From Evansella caseinilytica (GTDB lineage: Bacteria; Bacillota; Bacilli; Bacillales; Salisediminibacteriaceae): 64,000 bases of DNA. The notes beneath the pieces were generated by a model. The model saw only the letters and a list, made by a program, of their open reading frames with translations, was not told where the DNA came from and searched no databases. The DNA lies in NCBI RefSeq assembly GCF_900107275.1, contig NZ_FNPI01000018.1:1-64000 (forward strand). Reading direction: 5' to 3'. The position numbers and the translations under genes are program-made. Shown one piece after another: positions 8,415-17,082 of this stretch (the stretch's first letter is position 1; every line of letters starts with the position of its first letter).

Positions 8415-9218
8415 GTGCAAAGTATTTTACAAACTGAAAAACTCACCCTTGCTTACGGTGATACAATTGTTATTAAAGAGTTAGACTTGGTGATTCCTAA
8501 AGGTGAAATTACGGTATTTATTGGTGGGAATGGCTGTGGGAAATCTACTCTCCTTCGTTCCATCGCTCGTCTATTAAAACCCGAAGGAGGAAGTGTGTTG
8601 CTTGATGGAGAAAGTATTGCCAAGCTGCCGACAAAGGAAGTAGCTCGAAAATTGGCCATTCTTCCGCAGTCGCCAGATTCTCCGGAAGGATTATCTGTTT
8701 TACAACTAGTGAGACAAGGGAGATATCCGTATCAGAATTGGTTCAAGCAGTGGACAGAAGAGGATGAAAAACAAGTAATCAACGCTCTGGCAGCTACCTC
8801 TTTATTAGACTTAAAGGACAGAGCAATGGATGAGCTATCAGGAGGTCAAAGACAACGAGCATGGATAGCGATGACACTTGCCCAAAACACAGATATTATA
8901 TTACTCGATGAACCAACGACGTATTTAGATATGACACATCAAATTGATATCCTTGATTTATTGTATGTTTTAAACGAGAAGGAAAAGAGAACGATTGTCA
9001 TGGTGCTTCACGATTTGAATTTGGCTTGTCGTTATGCCCATAACTTGGTAGCGATACGAAATCAACAGGTTGTCGCAATGGGGAAGCCCGAAGATATTGT
9101 AAATACGGAACTTGTCCAACAAGTTTTTGACATGCGGTGTGTTGTCACGGTTGATCCTATCGCAGGCACACCACTTTGTATTCCATACGGAAAAGGTCGA
9201 TCTGTGATAACGGTTTAA
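8415..9218 (+). CDS. Iron-siderophore ABC transporter ATP-binding protein
   Basis: A FecE/FhuC-type ATPase that drives the two permeases at the inner face of the membrane. Walker A is GGNGCGKST (about 37-45), signature LSGGQRQR (about 141-148), Walker B IILLDEPTTYLD, with an H-loop in MVLHDLNLA. GTG 8415 is chosen since the GGGGG run ends 9 bases before it; the ATG at 8406 directly abuts that run and is too close. Last gene of the operon; the next 550 bases hold only remnants. Confidence 0.92.
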   Translation: MQSILQTEKLTLAYGDTIVIKELDLVIPKGEITVFIGGNGCGKSTLLRSIARLLKPEGGSVLLDGESIAKLPTKEVARKLAILPQSPDSPEGLSVLQLVRQGRYPYQNWFKQWTEEDEKQVINALAATSLLDLKDRAMDELSGGQRQRAWIAMTLAQNTDIILLDEPTTYLDMTHQIDILDLLYVLNEKEKRTIVMVLHDLNLACRYAHNLVAIRNQQVVAMGKPEDIVNTELVQQVFDMRCVVTVDPIAGTPLCIPYGKGRSVITV

Positions 9219-9236
9219 GCAATGTTTCAATTTGGA

Positions 9237-9566
9237 TTACCTTGGAATCAATAAAGTCGATTCATCCGCAGGAACATCATGGTGGGAAGGGTTCGAATGA
9301 GCTGTTTCAATACATTCCGATTCATACCTTTTATAAGGCACTAGACAATCAGGCAGTTCATGATGAATCCTCCTGCAGTGCTCACAACGCAATCGTCTAA
9401 TATTATATGTTTTTGTCCCTCCGGATCGTTCTTTTGATTTCCGGTTTCTCGTACCAGAGACACTCATGTCTTTTCCACAACTAGGCGAAGGAATCCGCTC
9501 CGCACCTCTAACTAAAAACTCCGGTTGTATTCAATGAGATCATAATCTGTTACAATATCCATAATC
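9237..9566 (-). pseudogene. Decayed DUF6431-type zinc-ribbon gene
   Basis: On the minus strand, frames spell a zinc-ribbon-like protein of the DUF6431 type: MDIVTDYDLIEY, a +1 shift near 9525, then PSPSCGKDMSVSG, RRLRCEHCRRIHHELPDCL and YKRYESECIE, ending early at 9237. Paired Cys motifs are visible. Proteins of this kind often accompany IS transposases. The frameshift and shortened C-terminus make it a remnant. Nothing else is seen in 9219-9777 apart from the hairpin at 9578-9623. Confidence 0.6.
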
Positions 9567-9577
9567 GTTGTTTTTGG

Positions 9578-9623
9578 GGACGTCTCCTGTATATCTGTTG
9601 GCGCGGATATACAGGAGACGTCC
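9578..9623. repeat. Long perfect hairpin
   Basis: GGACGTCTCCTGTATATC (9578-9595) pairs over 18 bases with 9606-9623, leaving a 10-base loop. T-rich runs lie on both sides (TTTTT before, TTTCTTTT after), so a bidirectional terminator is possible, but the stem is longer and richer in G+C at its base than its neighbours. It may be the end of a small mobile element. Confidence 0.55.
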
Positions 9624-9777
9624 TTTCTTTTCTCCAGAATGAGCATATGTGGTCATTATACTCGGTAAATTTTGGACAGGCAATGACGTCAGCTTTTTGT
9701 CTTTTTGGGATAGCAAAAACACCTAGAAACTCCGGACTCTAGAAACCTAGGAACAAAAACATAGTTGAATATATTAT

Positions 9778-11121
9778 TTATGCTCCTGGCGTTGGAGTGG
9801 CTCTGAATACATTTACAGTCTTGTCCATAACAACCTGTGCATCACATCCCGAATCTAGAATCGTATTTTGAAGCGATTCTTTTTCTACCAATACTGTTGT
9901 TACGGTAAGCGGCTCTGATGCTTCGGTAGTCAACAAAGCGTCGACTTGCGCAGAGAAACAAGAATCACTTATCTTGACATGAACCTCCGTGGCAACAACA
10001 TGATTATTAGAAATATAATTTCCATTACCCGATACAATACGTATGATGACAGGTGTTGCACCTAACGGTTTGATGTTCTGAGTATTAATTACTTCAGAAA
10101 AGTGATTAGCAATTACAGAATTTTTATTGCCACTGATGTAGAGGAGACCATACAAATCATCTAAACCATTGTCTATTCCCAAAAAAGGAGTCCAAGGTTC
10201 ATGGTCACGTAAAAAGTGATTTGATGAAACCAGGTTTTCTGAACAATTTTCCTTGAATACCACCATTCCTGGATAAAATGAATGAAGTCTATTATTTGTG
10301 ATACTGGATCGTGTCACCCCATCAAAATAGATGCTGCTCGCACCTCGTGGAAAAACATTATTCGCTGTAATCAAAAGTCCACCAAAATTTTGAGCGTAAA
10401 TTGAATATCCTTTAAAACCGGCTCCTATCAAGTTATCGGTTATTATTGAAGCCTGTCCCCAACCTCGTAGTTCTATACAGTTACCACATTCAGCTATGAA
10501 ATTATCATGTATAGTCAGTGCATCTGCATGATAAATAGTAATTCCATGCTCTAAATACACAAACCCCATGCCTGTAATCCGAAATGAGTCACAAGCACTT
10601 GCAACATAAATACCCGTTTTCCCGTTAGTGTATGTGTTTTCCGGATTTGTTTTTCCTGAACCATCTTCAATAAAATGCAAACCATCAATACAAAGGTCAG
10701 AAAACTCTACCGAACTTATTCGGGGATTTCCACTTCGTTCAACATAAAATGCAGCTCCTTTGTATTCCTCGTCATTTACTTCTAGAGGAATATCTACGAG
10801 TATGCGACTTCCTCCCGGCCACAATTCATGTAAGTCCGCCCATTCATCCTCAGAAGTATTATAACGAATACTTGAAGATGTAAACCCGTGTCCAGAACCC
10901 ATAATTTTAAGATAACTGATGTCTATAACTACTTGACTGCTAAGATGATAATCTCCCGGTGGAATATAGATAACCGCACCCGGCTTTCCGCCTTTGTTCA
11001 CATCAGTGTCTGTTTGCCTAGTTTTAATATCTGCTATAATGCTATTGATTACCTCACCAATATCCTCATACGGATTACCGACAGACCACTCTGTTACGTC
11101 GTAATAATTTTTACTAGCCAT
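9778..11121 (-). CDS. GH91 inulin fructotransferase / difructose-anhydride III hydrolase
   Basis: A right-handed beta-helix enzyme of family GH91 (447 residues). The N-terminal block GNPYEDIGEVINSIIADIKT, then PGDYHLSSQVVIDISYLKI and HELWPGGSRI are hallmarks of inulin fructotransferases. The catalytic acids should be D206 (HDNFIAEC) and E217 (NCIELRG); their 11-residue spacing agrees with the Asp/Glu pair I recall for the Bacillus sp. snu-7 enzyme and for a DFA-III hydrolase. Secreted fructotransferases carry a signal peptide; this one starts directly in the mature domain (MASKNYYDVT) with AGGAG upstream. An intracellular role, opening imported difructose anhydride III to inulobiose, therefore fits better than secretion. 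It is last in the fructan operon, separated from the kinase by a repeat. Confidence 0.85.
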   Translation of the reverse strand: MASKNYYDVTEWSVGNPYEDIGEVINSIIADIKTRQTDTDVNKGGKPGAVIYIPPGDYHLSSQVVIDISYLKIMGSGHGFTSSSIRYNTSEDEWADLHELWPGGSRILVDIPLEVNDEEYKGAAFYVERSGNPRISSVEFSDLCIDGLHFIEDGSGKTNPENTYTNGKTGIYVASACDSFRITGMGFVYLEHGITIYHADALTIHDNFIAECGNCIELRGWGQASIITDNLIGAGFKGYSIYAQNFGGLLITANNVFPRGASSIYFDGVTRSSITNNRLHSFYPGMVVFKENCSENLVSSNHFLRDHEPWTPFLGIDNGLDDLYGLLYISGNKNSVIANHFSEVINTQNIKPLGATPVIIRIVSGNGNYISNNHVVATEVHVKISDSCFSAQVDALLTTEASEPLTVTTVLVEKESLQNTILDSGCDAQVVMDKTVNVFRATPTPGA

Positions 11122-11178
11122 AAATAAATTCTCCTATCAATTTAGTGTGTTTGTTCATAAACTACTTTTTCTGCTAAT

Positions 11179-11326
11179 AGAGCGTGTTCAAAAAGGCAAT
11201 GGTTCCGCTCGATGCGCCAACTGCGAGAAAACCACTCACAGCCGGCTTGAAACGAATGCATCGGCTCCACTCATTGCTTCGTGTTTGTTCAAAAAGATAA
11301 AAACCGATCTTTTTGAACAAACACGA
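11179..11326 (-). repeat. Structured dispersed repeat, copy R2
   Basis: Canonical strand minus. Hairpin I (GTGTTTGTTCAAAAAGAT arms at 11281-11298 and 11307-11324) is perfect; hairpin II (stem 11216-11227/11235-11246) has three G-T wobbles on the canonical strand. It lies between the ROK kinase and the GH91 gene and overlaps the kinase 3' end. Confidence 0.85.
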
Positions 11327-12161
11327 ATAATAACGCACCGACAATACCAGCATCACCTTTTAAACCTGGTGAAACAATATAACTTGTCAGATCTGGTGTT
11401 GAAACGTATCCGCTTAAGAGCTTTTCAAATTGACTTCTGATTGAGTGAAATAAATGGTCCTGTGCCATCACACCGCCACCGAGGATCATTTTCTCTGGTC
11501 TAAGTGTTAATGTATATGTCATAAGTGCTTGAGCGATATAATTGGCTTCAATCTCCCAAAATGAGTCGCTCTCGGAAAGTTCGTTCCCTTTTTTGTTAAA
11601 TCGTTCTTCAATAGCTTTACCAGACGCCATTCCTTCCAAGCAATCCTTATGAAAGGGACAAGCACCTACAAATGGGTCATTTTCATGCTTACGAACTAAA
11701 ATATGCCCCATTTCCGGATGGCTAAATCCTTCGAGAATTTGATCATTTATGATCATTCCTCCCCCGATTCCAGTTCCTGCTGTTAAGTACAGACAGCTTT
11801 TACTATCTATAGCGGCCCCCCGAATTTTTTCTCCATATGCAGCCGCATTCACATCCGTCGTCCAAAAAATAGGGATGTCGTACCTTTTTTTCATCGTTCC
11901 CACAAAATTAAAATTACTCCAATATTTTTTAGGCGTGTCTGTCACAAATCCGTATTTTAAAGAGTTTATATCAACTTCAATTGGTCCAAAGGAACCTATC
12001 CCTATTGACTTTAGGTCATATTGGTCAAAGAACTGAAGTACATTGGAACATGCCTCCGAAGGAATCGTTGTAGGAAACGAAACACGATCGATAATGTTAA
12101 AGTCTTCATCTGCAACTGCACATACAAACTTTGTGCCTCCTGCCTCTATAGCTCCTAACAA
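11289..12161 (-). CDS. ROK-family fructokinase with repeat-encoded C-terminus
   Basis: A 290-residue ROK sugar kinase that phosphorylates fructose after fructan hydrolysis. It has the N-terminal ATP loop EAGGTKF, the catalytic TTDVNAAAYGE, GTGIGGGMI, and the zinc site around H...GACPFHKDCLEG that marks fructokinase-like ROKs. Gene order (importer, GH32, kinase) supports fructose as substrate. The family ends in GDAGIVGALLLA; here the last residues after GALL (FVFVQKDRFLSF) are encoded by hairpin I of repeat R2, so the native tail has been replaced. Most of the fold is untouched and activity is likely. Confidence 0.88.
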   Translation of the reverse strand: MLGAIEAGGTKFVCAVADEDFNIIDRVSFPTTIPSEACSNVLQFFDQYDLKSIGIGSFGPIEVDINSLKYGFVTDTPKKYWSNFNFVGTMKKRYDIPIFWTTDVNAAAYGEKIRGAAIDSKSCLYLTAGTGIGGGMIINDQILEGFSHPEMGHILVRKHENDPFVGACPFHKDCLEGMASGKAIEERFNKKGNELSESDSFWEIEANYIAQALMTYTLTLRPEKMILGGGVMAQDHLFHSIRSQFEKLLSGYVSTPDLTSYIVSPGLKGDAGIVGALLFVFVQKDRFLSF

Positions 12162-12173
12162 TTTTCTTCCTCC

Positions 12174-13640
12174 TCACTCTATTACTTTTTTCATTGACCA
12201 TACTTTAAGGTGTTCAATTTTCATTTTCCCTGTTGATGCAAATAGCTTACATAAATTGCTGTTTAGATTTGGGAAGATTCGCTTTGTAATAACTTGCTCT
12301 CCCCCGTTTATAAACAATTCAATAGAAGTTGTATCTAATAATATTCTTAATTCTAATTTTCCATTTATAAATGAAACAGGAGCTCGCGAAACATTTTTTT
12401 CACCAGTTCCAGATAAATTACGGTCCACAAGGACTTCTTGTTTCATTATATCTATTATAATTTTCGTTCTTTCGTGACCATCTTCACTTGACCGAACAAA
12501 TAAACCAAACTCATTTGATGAACTTTGTGCGATATCGTAGACAATATAAATGTCAGACGATACAGATAGTTGAGGATCTATCATATATTCATTTTCATAT
12601 TGAAATGATTGAAAATCCTTCAAGTTCTCTCTTAAAGTTTCTATCTCATCTACTGGTACTTGGTATAATTTATTGTCAATGATCTTCAATTCACGAGGGA
12701 AAGTCATCGCACCAGCCCATCCTTCTTTCTGAGATGGTCTATGCGAAAACCACATGTCCATCCATGCAATCATAATGCGTCTATTTTTATCATCTACGAA
12801 AGTTTGTGGTGCATAAAAATCAGAACCATAATCTAAGGTATTTACTAGTCCTTGGGTAAATTTTTTAGTCTTGTAGCTCATATTACCAATGGTATAAAAT
12901 GGTTTCTCGTTTTTTGTGCCGTACATCGGTGAGACGATAAGGACATCCTTATTGTCCAATGAAAACAAATCTGGACATTCCCACATGTCTCCTTGAGTTC
13001 CATCACTCTCAGCTACTACTCCGATATATTTCCATTTATAAAGATCTTTAGATTGATATAAGAGAGCTTTTCCTATTCCTTCTTTTTTTGAGCCAACAAT
13101 CATATAAAAGAATTCTTCATATTTCCATACTTTAGGATCACGAAAATCCTTTGTTCCATCTTTCGGAAAGTCATTAATTATGGGATTCTCCTCATGCTTT
13201 TTGAAGTTTATTCCATCTTGGCTCGTCGCAACACATTGAACTTGCATTGGATCTTTTTCAATTGAGTGACCAGTAAAGAACAGGTATAAATGATCATTTT
13301 TCACAATAGCACTACCTGAAAAGCACCCATGATCATGGACTGTTCCATAGTCGTAAATCTCTGATGGTGCTAAAGCAATTGGCAAGTGCTCCCAATTAAT
13401 TAAATCACGACTTTTTGCATGTCCCCAATGCATTGGCCCCCATTCTGGACTATAAGGATTATGTTGATAAAAAATATGATACTCGCCTTTGTAGAAAACC
13501 AGACCATTAGGATCATTAATCCAACCAGTAGGTGCCATAAAATGATAATTCAACCTGTACTGGCTCTTTTGTGTCTCTTTACTTAGTTCGGTAATAAAAT
13601 CATTGGCTTTTTGTTTTTCTTTCTCATGATATATCATCAT
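12174..13640 (-). CDS. GH32 beta-fructofuranosidase (fructan / sucrose hydrolase)
   Basis: A 488-residue five-bladed-propeller enzyme that releases fructose from sucrose, inulobiose or short fructans. Nucleophile motif GWINDPNG places Asp43; FRDPK (166-170) is the stabiliser; WECPD places the acid/base Glu221. A C-terminal beta-sandwich follows. There is no signal peptide, so it acts in the cytoplasm on imported substrate. AGGAGC lies 4-7 bases before two consecutive ATGs. It sits between the permeases and the ROK kinase. Phosphorylated sucrose is less likely than free sugar since import here is by ABC transporter, not PTS. Confidence 0.92.
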   Translation of the reverse strand: MMIYHEKEKQKANDFITELSKETQKSQYRLNYHFMAPTGWINDPNGLVFYKGEYHIFYQHNPYSPEWGPMHWGHAKSRDLINWEHLPIALAPSEIYDYGTVHDHGCFSGSAIVKNDHLYLFFTGHSIEKDPMQVQCVATSQDGINFKKHEENPIINDFPKDGTKDFRDPKVWKYEEFFYMIVGSKKEGIGKALLYQSKDLYKWKYIGVVAESDGTQGDMWECPDLFSLDNKDVLIVSPMYGTKNEKPFYTIGNMSYKTKKFTQGLVNTLDYGSDFYAPQTFVDDKNRRIMIAWMDMWFSHRPSQKEGWAGAMTFPRELKIIDNKLYQVPVDEIETLRENLKDFQSFQYENEYMIDPQLSVSSDIYIVYDIAQSSSNEFGLFVRSSEDGHERTKIIIDIMKQEVLVDRNLSGTGEKNVSRAPVSFINGKLELRILLDTTSIELFINGGEQVITKRIFPNLNSNLCKLFASTGKMKIEHLKVWSMKKVIE

Positions 13641-13709
13641 AAAACGCTCCTATTTTAATATAGAATAATTTTTTTCATCTTCTAAAGCGCGTTAGAATTG
13701 AGGCACTTA

Positions 13710-14582
13710 TTATTCTTTTACAGCACCTAGCGTCATACCACTCACAATGTACCTCTGAACTAAGATTGAAAATACCATTACCGGTAAGCTGAAACTTACG
13801 GCGGCAGCTGTCATTGGTCCCAAATCCAAGTTATATGCTGTCAAAAATTCTGAAATTCCTACAGTCGCAGTTTTTGCATTGGTACTAGTCAATAGTAATG
13901 CAAATAAGAAATCATTCCAGGCTAACATGAAACAAAATATTGCGGCTGTAGCTAATCCAGGGAGAGATACTGGAAGTATCACTTTAATAAATGCAGTAAA
14001 AATATTGCACCCATCTATTCTGGCGGCTTCATCAAATTCTTTCGGGACATTATTAAAGAATCCAATCATGAGCCATATTGCAAACGGAACATTGATGGCC
14101 GTATAAGTAATGATTAAAGCTATTCTAGTATCAATTAGTCCCATACCATTAATAATGATATACATTGGTATTGCTATACTGATCATTGGGATCATTCGTA
14201 CACATAATGTAAGTAATAGAAATATATTACCTGTTTTAGAAGAAAATCTAGACAGTCCATATGCAGCTAGTGATCCAAGAAAAACAGCTAATATTGTACT
14301 AATTGAAGCGGTTATAAAACTATTGAAAAAATATTTTACAATTGGCATCTGATTAAATATGGTGACATAGTTTTCCAATGATAATTCTCTCGGGAAAAAA
14401 GTCGGTGATGGACTGATTGCATCCGATGAAGGTTTAATAGACGTTAATACTATATAGATATATGGACTAATAAATAAAAGTGCTAGAACAGTCGTAAATA
14501 TACCAATAATTGTTTTGTTGTTCTTCTTAAATAGTCTTCCTAGCGTATTCTCATTAGATACTTCTGCATTAGGTCGAATCAA
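13710..14582 (-). CDS. Sugar ABC transporter permease, MalG/AraQ type
   Basis: One of two membrane subunits of the fructan importer (290 residues, six hydrophobic segments). The EAA loop that contacts the ATPase is visible as EFDEAARIDGCNIFTAFIKV. It begins 15 bases after the partner permease stop and precedes the GH32 gene. No ATP-binding gene is present in the operon, so an MsmX-type shared ATPase is presumed. No defect seen. Confidence 0.9.
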   Translation of the reverse strand: MIRPNAEVSNENTLGRLFKKNNKTIIGIFTTVLALLFISPYIYIVLTSIKPSSDAISPSPTFFPRELSLENYVTIFNQMPIVKYFFNSFITASISTILAVFLGSLAAYGLSRFSSKTGNIFLLLTLCVRMIPMISIAIPMYIIINGMGLIDTRIALIITYTAINVPFAIWLMIGFFNNVPKEFDEAARIDGCNIFTAFIKVILPVSLPGLATAAIFCFMLAWNDFLFALLLTSTNAKTATVGISEFLTAYNLDLGPMTAAAVSFSLPVMVFSILVQRYIVSGMTLGAVKE

Positions 14583-14597
14583 TTTATATCTTCCTTT

Positions 14598-15491
14598 CTA
14601 TTTCTTATTAGCCTTGAACATTGCTATCAAGAAGTATGAGCTTACTGCTAACAAGAGAATGATGAATATTACTGCCATTGCACTTGATTCTCCAACTTGG
14701 CCATATCTAGTGAGTGTTTTGTACATATATGTGCTTAATACCTCAGATGAATTCGATGGTCCGCCTTGAGTTAACACCCATACAATATCAAAAGTTCTAG
14801 CAGCATCTACTGTCCGGATTAACACTGCTACTATCATTACTGGAAACAACGATGGTAATGTCACATATAAAAATGTTTGAATTTTATTCGCCCCGTCTAT
14901 CTGAGACGATTCATATAATGTTGGAGAGATGCCTTGAAGACCAGCTAATAACACTAACATCATAAATGGTGTTGTTAACCATATGTCTGCAATTATTGTT
15001 GATAGTAAAGCAAATCTTTCATCGGATAACCACTGAATGGCATGTCTACTAGAAGTAATGTTAAAATCGTATAGTAATTTGTTTACAATGCCGAATTGGT
15101 TATTTAACATGAATTTCCAAATCAAACCTGTCACTAAAGGGGCTATCATTAACGGAGCCAGCATTATTGTTCTGACAATCCCGTGTCCTTTAAAAGCAGT
15201 GTTCAATAACAAAGCAAAAAATAATCCAAGTATCAATTCGAAACCTACTGCTACTACTACATAAATGATCGTGTTAGTTGTTGCACCTATAAACCTTTCA
15301 GACCTTATAGCATCAATATAATGGCTCAAACCGACAAATGTACCTCTTCCTTGAGCAATCATATCGATTTCAAAAAAACTATCTCTAACAAGCAAAGCTA
15401 CAGGAAAAAATAAAAATATTAACATGAAGATTCCTGCAGGAGCGAAAAAGTAAATGGAAATTCTCGATTCTTTTGTCATAGTATCACTCAC
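14598..15491 (-). CDS. Sugar ABC transporter permease, MalF/UgpA type
   Basis: Second membrane subunit of the fructan importer (297 residues). The EAA-type loop reads LYESSQIDGANKIQTFLYVT. The first hydrophobic segment is SIYFFAPAGIFMLIFLFF. It follows the binding-protein gene after 62 bases that contain a hairpin, and stands just before the MalG-type partner. Confidence 0.9.
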   Translation of the reverse strand: MSDTMTKESRISIYFFAPAGIFMLIFLFFPVALLVRDSFFEIDMIAQGRGTFVGLSHYIDAIRSERFIGATTNTIIYVVVAVGFELILGLFFALLLNTAFKGHGIVRTIMLAPLMIAPLVTGLIWKFMLNNQFGIVNKLLYDFNITSSRHAIQWLSDERFALLSTIIADIWLTTPFMMLVLLAGLQGISPTLYESSQIDGANKIQTFLYVTLPSLFPVMIVAVLIRTVDAARTFDIVWVLTQGGPSNSSEVLSTYMYKTLTRYGQVGESSAMAVIFIILLLAVSSYFLIAMFKANKK

Positions 15492-15505
15492 TTCGATAAT
15501 ATTTA

Positions 15506-15542
15506 TTTAAACGGATAGGGATGATATCGCTATCCGTTTAAA
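15506..15542 (-). terminator. Intercistronic hairpin after the binding-protein gene
   Basis: TTTAAACGGATAG (15506-15518) pairs over 13 bases with 15530-15542, loop 11. Its place between binding protein and permeases is the usual one for a stabilising or partly terminating stem that raises binding-protein levels over the permeases. No strong T run follows on the minus strand. Confidence 0.6.
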
Positions 15543-15553
15543 TTTAGTTATCC

Positions 15554-16879
15554 TTAGTTCACTATTCCTTCAATTATTTCCTTCGCATCGTTTAAGGCTT
15601 CTTGTGGTGTTTGTGAACCGCTAAGAACATTTTGAACCGCCGGAAGCAGAGCTTCACTTTCAATTTCTTCCCATTTGTCTGTTGATGGTCTATTTTGTGT
15701 TTGCTCTCCATTTAATGTGGTAGCTAATTCATTTAAATGTGCAAACGCTTCCTTTTGGCCATACTCTTCAAAGACTGACTGCCTAGCAGCAACCCCTAGA
15801 GCATCAGCATACAAATGATTATTTTCATATAAAAATAGCAAGTATTCTTTTGCAATGTCCTTTTTCTCTGAAGAAGCTGGAATCACTTGATACCATGGAC
15901 CAGGAACAACACCTATTCCTCCATCTCCTGCAATCATCGGTGCTGCACTTACATCTCCTGCTACTTTAGAAGTATCAGGATCATTTGAAGGAACATAGAA
16001 ATGCCCCCAAGCCAGCATCATTGCTAAATTACCGTTATAAAATAATTCTGATGTTTCTGCCGAAGCTGTTTCCAGAACCCCTTCTGGAACGACACCTTCC
16101 TCATTCACTAAATCATTAAGAAACTCTAATGCTGCTACATGGTCATCGTCGTTAACAATAACTTCACCAGCTTCATCAATCACTAAGGCTTCCGCTCCAG
16201 CTTGAGCGACGTGATCTAACCAACTAGCCACTGAGTCACCTGAAGTCGCTCCAAAAACACTGGTACCGTATAGTTCAGGGTAATTCTCATTATTACCGAA
16301 AAAAATGGCTACATCCTTATATTGATCCCAAGTTTCCGGAGGTGAAAGCTCATACCCGAATTCATCTAGGAATTCATCTTGATTATTTGAGTCATTAAAT
16401 AAATCTTCCCTGTAGAGTAGAATTTTAGAGTTTGTCCAAGTAGGGAGTCCATAAACATTTCCATTCATTGAAGCCCCGTCGATTAAACCAGGGAATAAAT
16501 CGTCCTGCATTTCATCCGTTATCATCTCTTGAATTGGCTCTAAGCCTTGGTAAAGCGCCGGTAACCAAATCGTATCAATTGTGGCAACGTCAAATGCACC
16601 CGTACCAGACGTTAATTCTGTTCTCATTCTGTCGTATATACCTGAATATGGTACAGACTCGATGATAACCTCATAGCCAGTATTTTCTTCGAACATTTCT
16701 TTTGTCAGGTCTGCAACTGTTTGGGCTGGACTACCACCTTCAACAAGAACGGTTAATGTCTGATCGCTACTACTTTGATTTGTGTTATCACCTGCATTAC
16801 CGCCTTCATTATTTGAACCACAAGCAGATACCAACGCAACAAGCAATAAACTACCAATTATTAATAGTATTTTTCTCAT
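15554..16879 (-). CDS. Sugar-binding lipoprotein of the fructan ABC importer
   Basis: A 441-residue family 1 solute-binding protein. The lipoprotein signal MRKILLIIGSLLLVALVSAC gives Cys20 as the anchor, followed by a Ser/Asn-rich linker. Start 16879 is set by GGAGGT 6 bases upstream; the frame is open 25 codons further but without an RBS. It is the first gene of the operon behind a LacI-type operator. Substrate is inferred from the neighbouring GH32, GH91 and ROK genes: fructo-oligosaccharide or difructose anhydride III. Confidence 0.9.
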   Translation of the reverse strand: MRKILLIIGSLLLVALVSACGSNNEGGNAGDNTNQSSSDQTLTVLVEGGSPAQTVADLTKEMFEENTGYEVIIESVPYSGIYDRMRTELTSGTGAFDVATIDTIWLPALYQGLEPIQEMITDEMQDDLFPGLIDGASMNGNVYGLPTWTNSKILLYREDLFNDSNNQDEFLDEFGYELSPPETWDQYKDVAIFFGNNENYPELYGTSVFGATSGDSVASWLDHVAQAGAEALVIDEAGEVIVNDDDHVAALEFLNDLVNEEGVVPEGVLETASAETSELFYNGNLAMMLAWGHFYVPSNDPDTSKVAGDVSAAPMIAGDGGIGVVPGPWYQVIPASSEKKDIAKEYLLFLYENNHLYADALGVAARQSVFEEYGQKEAFAHLNELATTLNGEQTQNRPSTDKWEEIESEALLPAVQNVLSGSQTPQEALNDAKEIIEGIVN

Positions 16880-17050
16880 ATTAATACCTCCATTTATTGC
16901 ATCTTTCATAAAAGGCAACCCATCTAATGGGCTATTTGGACTCCATCCATTCATTATAAACCCTCCATAAATTTAAATTATCTACTGCTTGCGATGATAA
17001 AATTCACCACCTTCGTTTCGTAAGACATTTGTACAACATTACTACACAAA

Positions 17051-17068
17051 CAGTTAATCGATTAACTG
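17051..17068. promoter_or_regulatory. LacI-type operator of the fructan operon
   Basis: CAGTTAATCGATTAACTG is an 18-base perfect palindrome with a central CG, typical of LacI/GalR operators. It lies upstream of the binding-protein gene, and its core AGTTAATCGATTAACT is repeated in front of the regulator gene. Confidence 0.85.
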
Positions 17069-17082
17069 AGGTCTAAAAAAAA

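Noticed and set aside
9778-11121. GH91 protein as pectate lyase or generic beta-helix protein
   Set aside because: The PYEDIGEVINSIIADIKT and HELWPGGSR blocks and the D/E spacing are those of GH91, and the neighbours are fructan genes.
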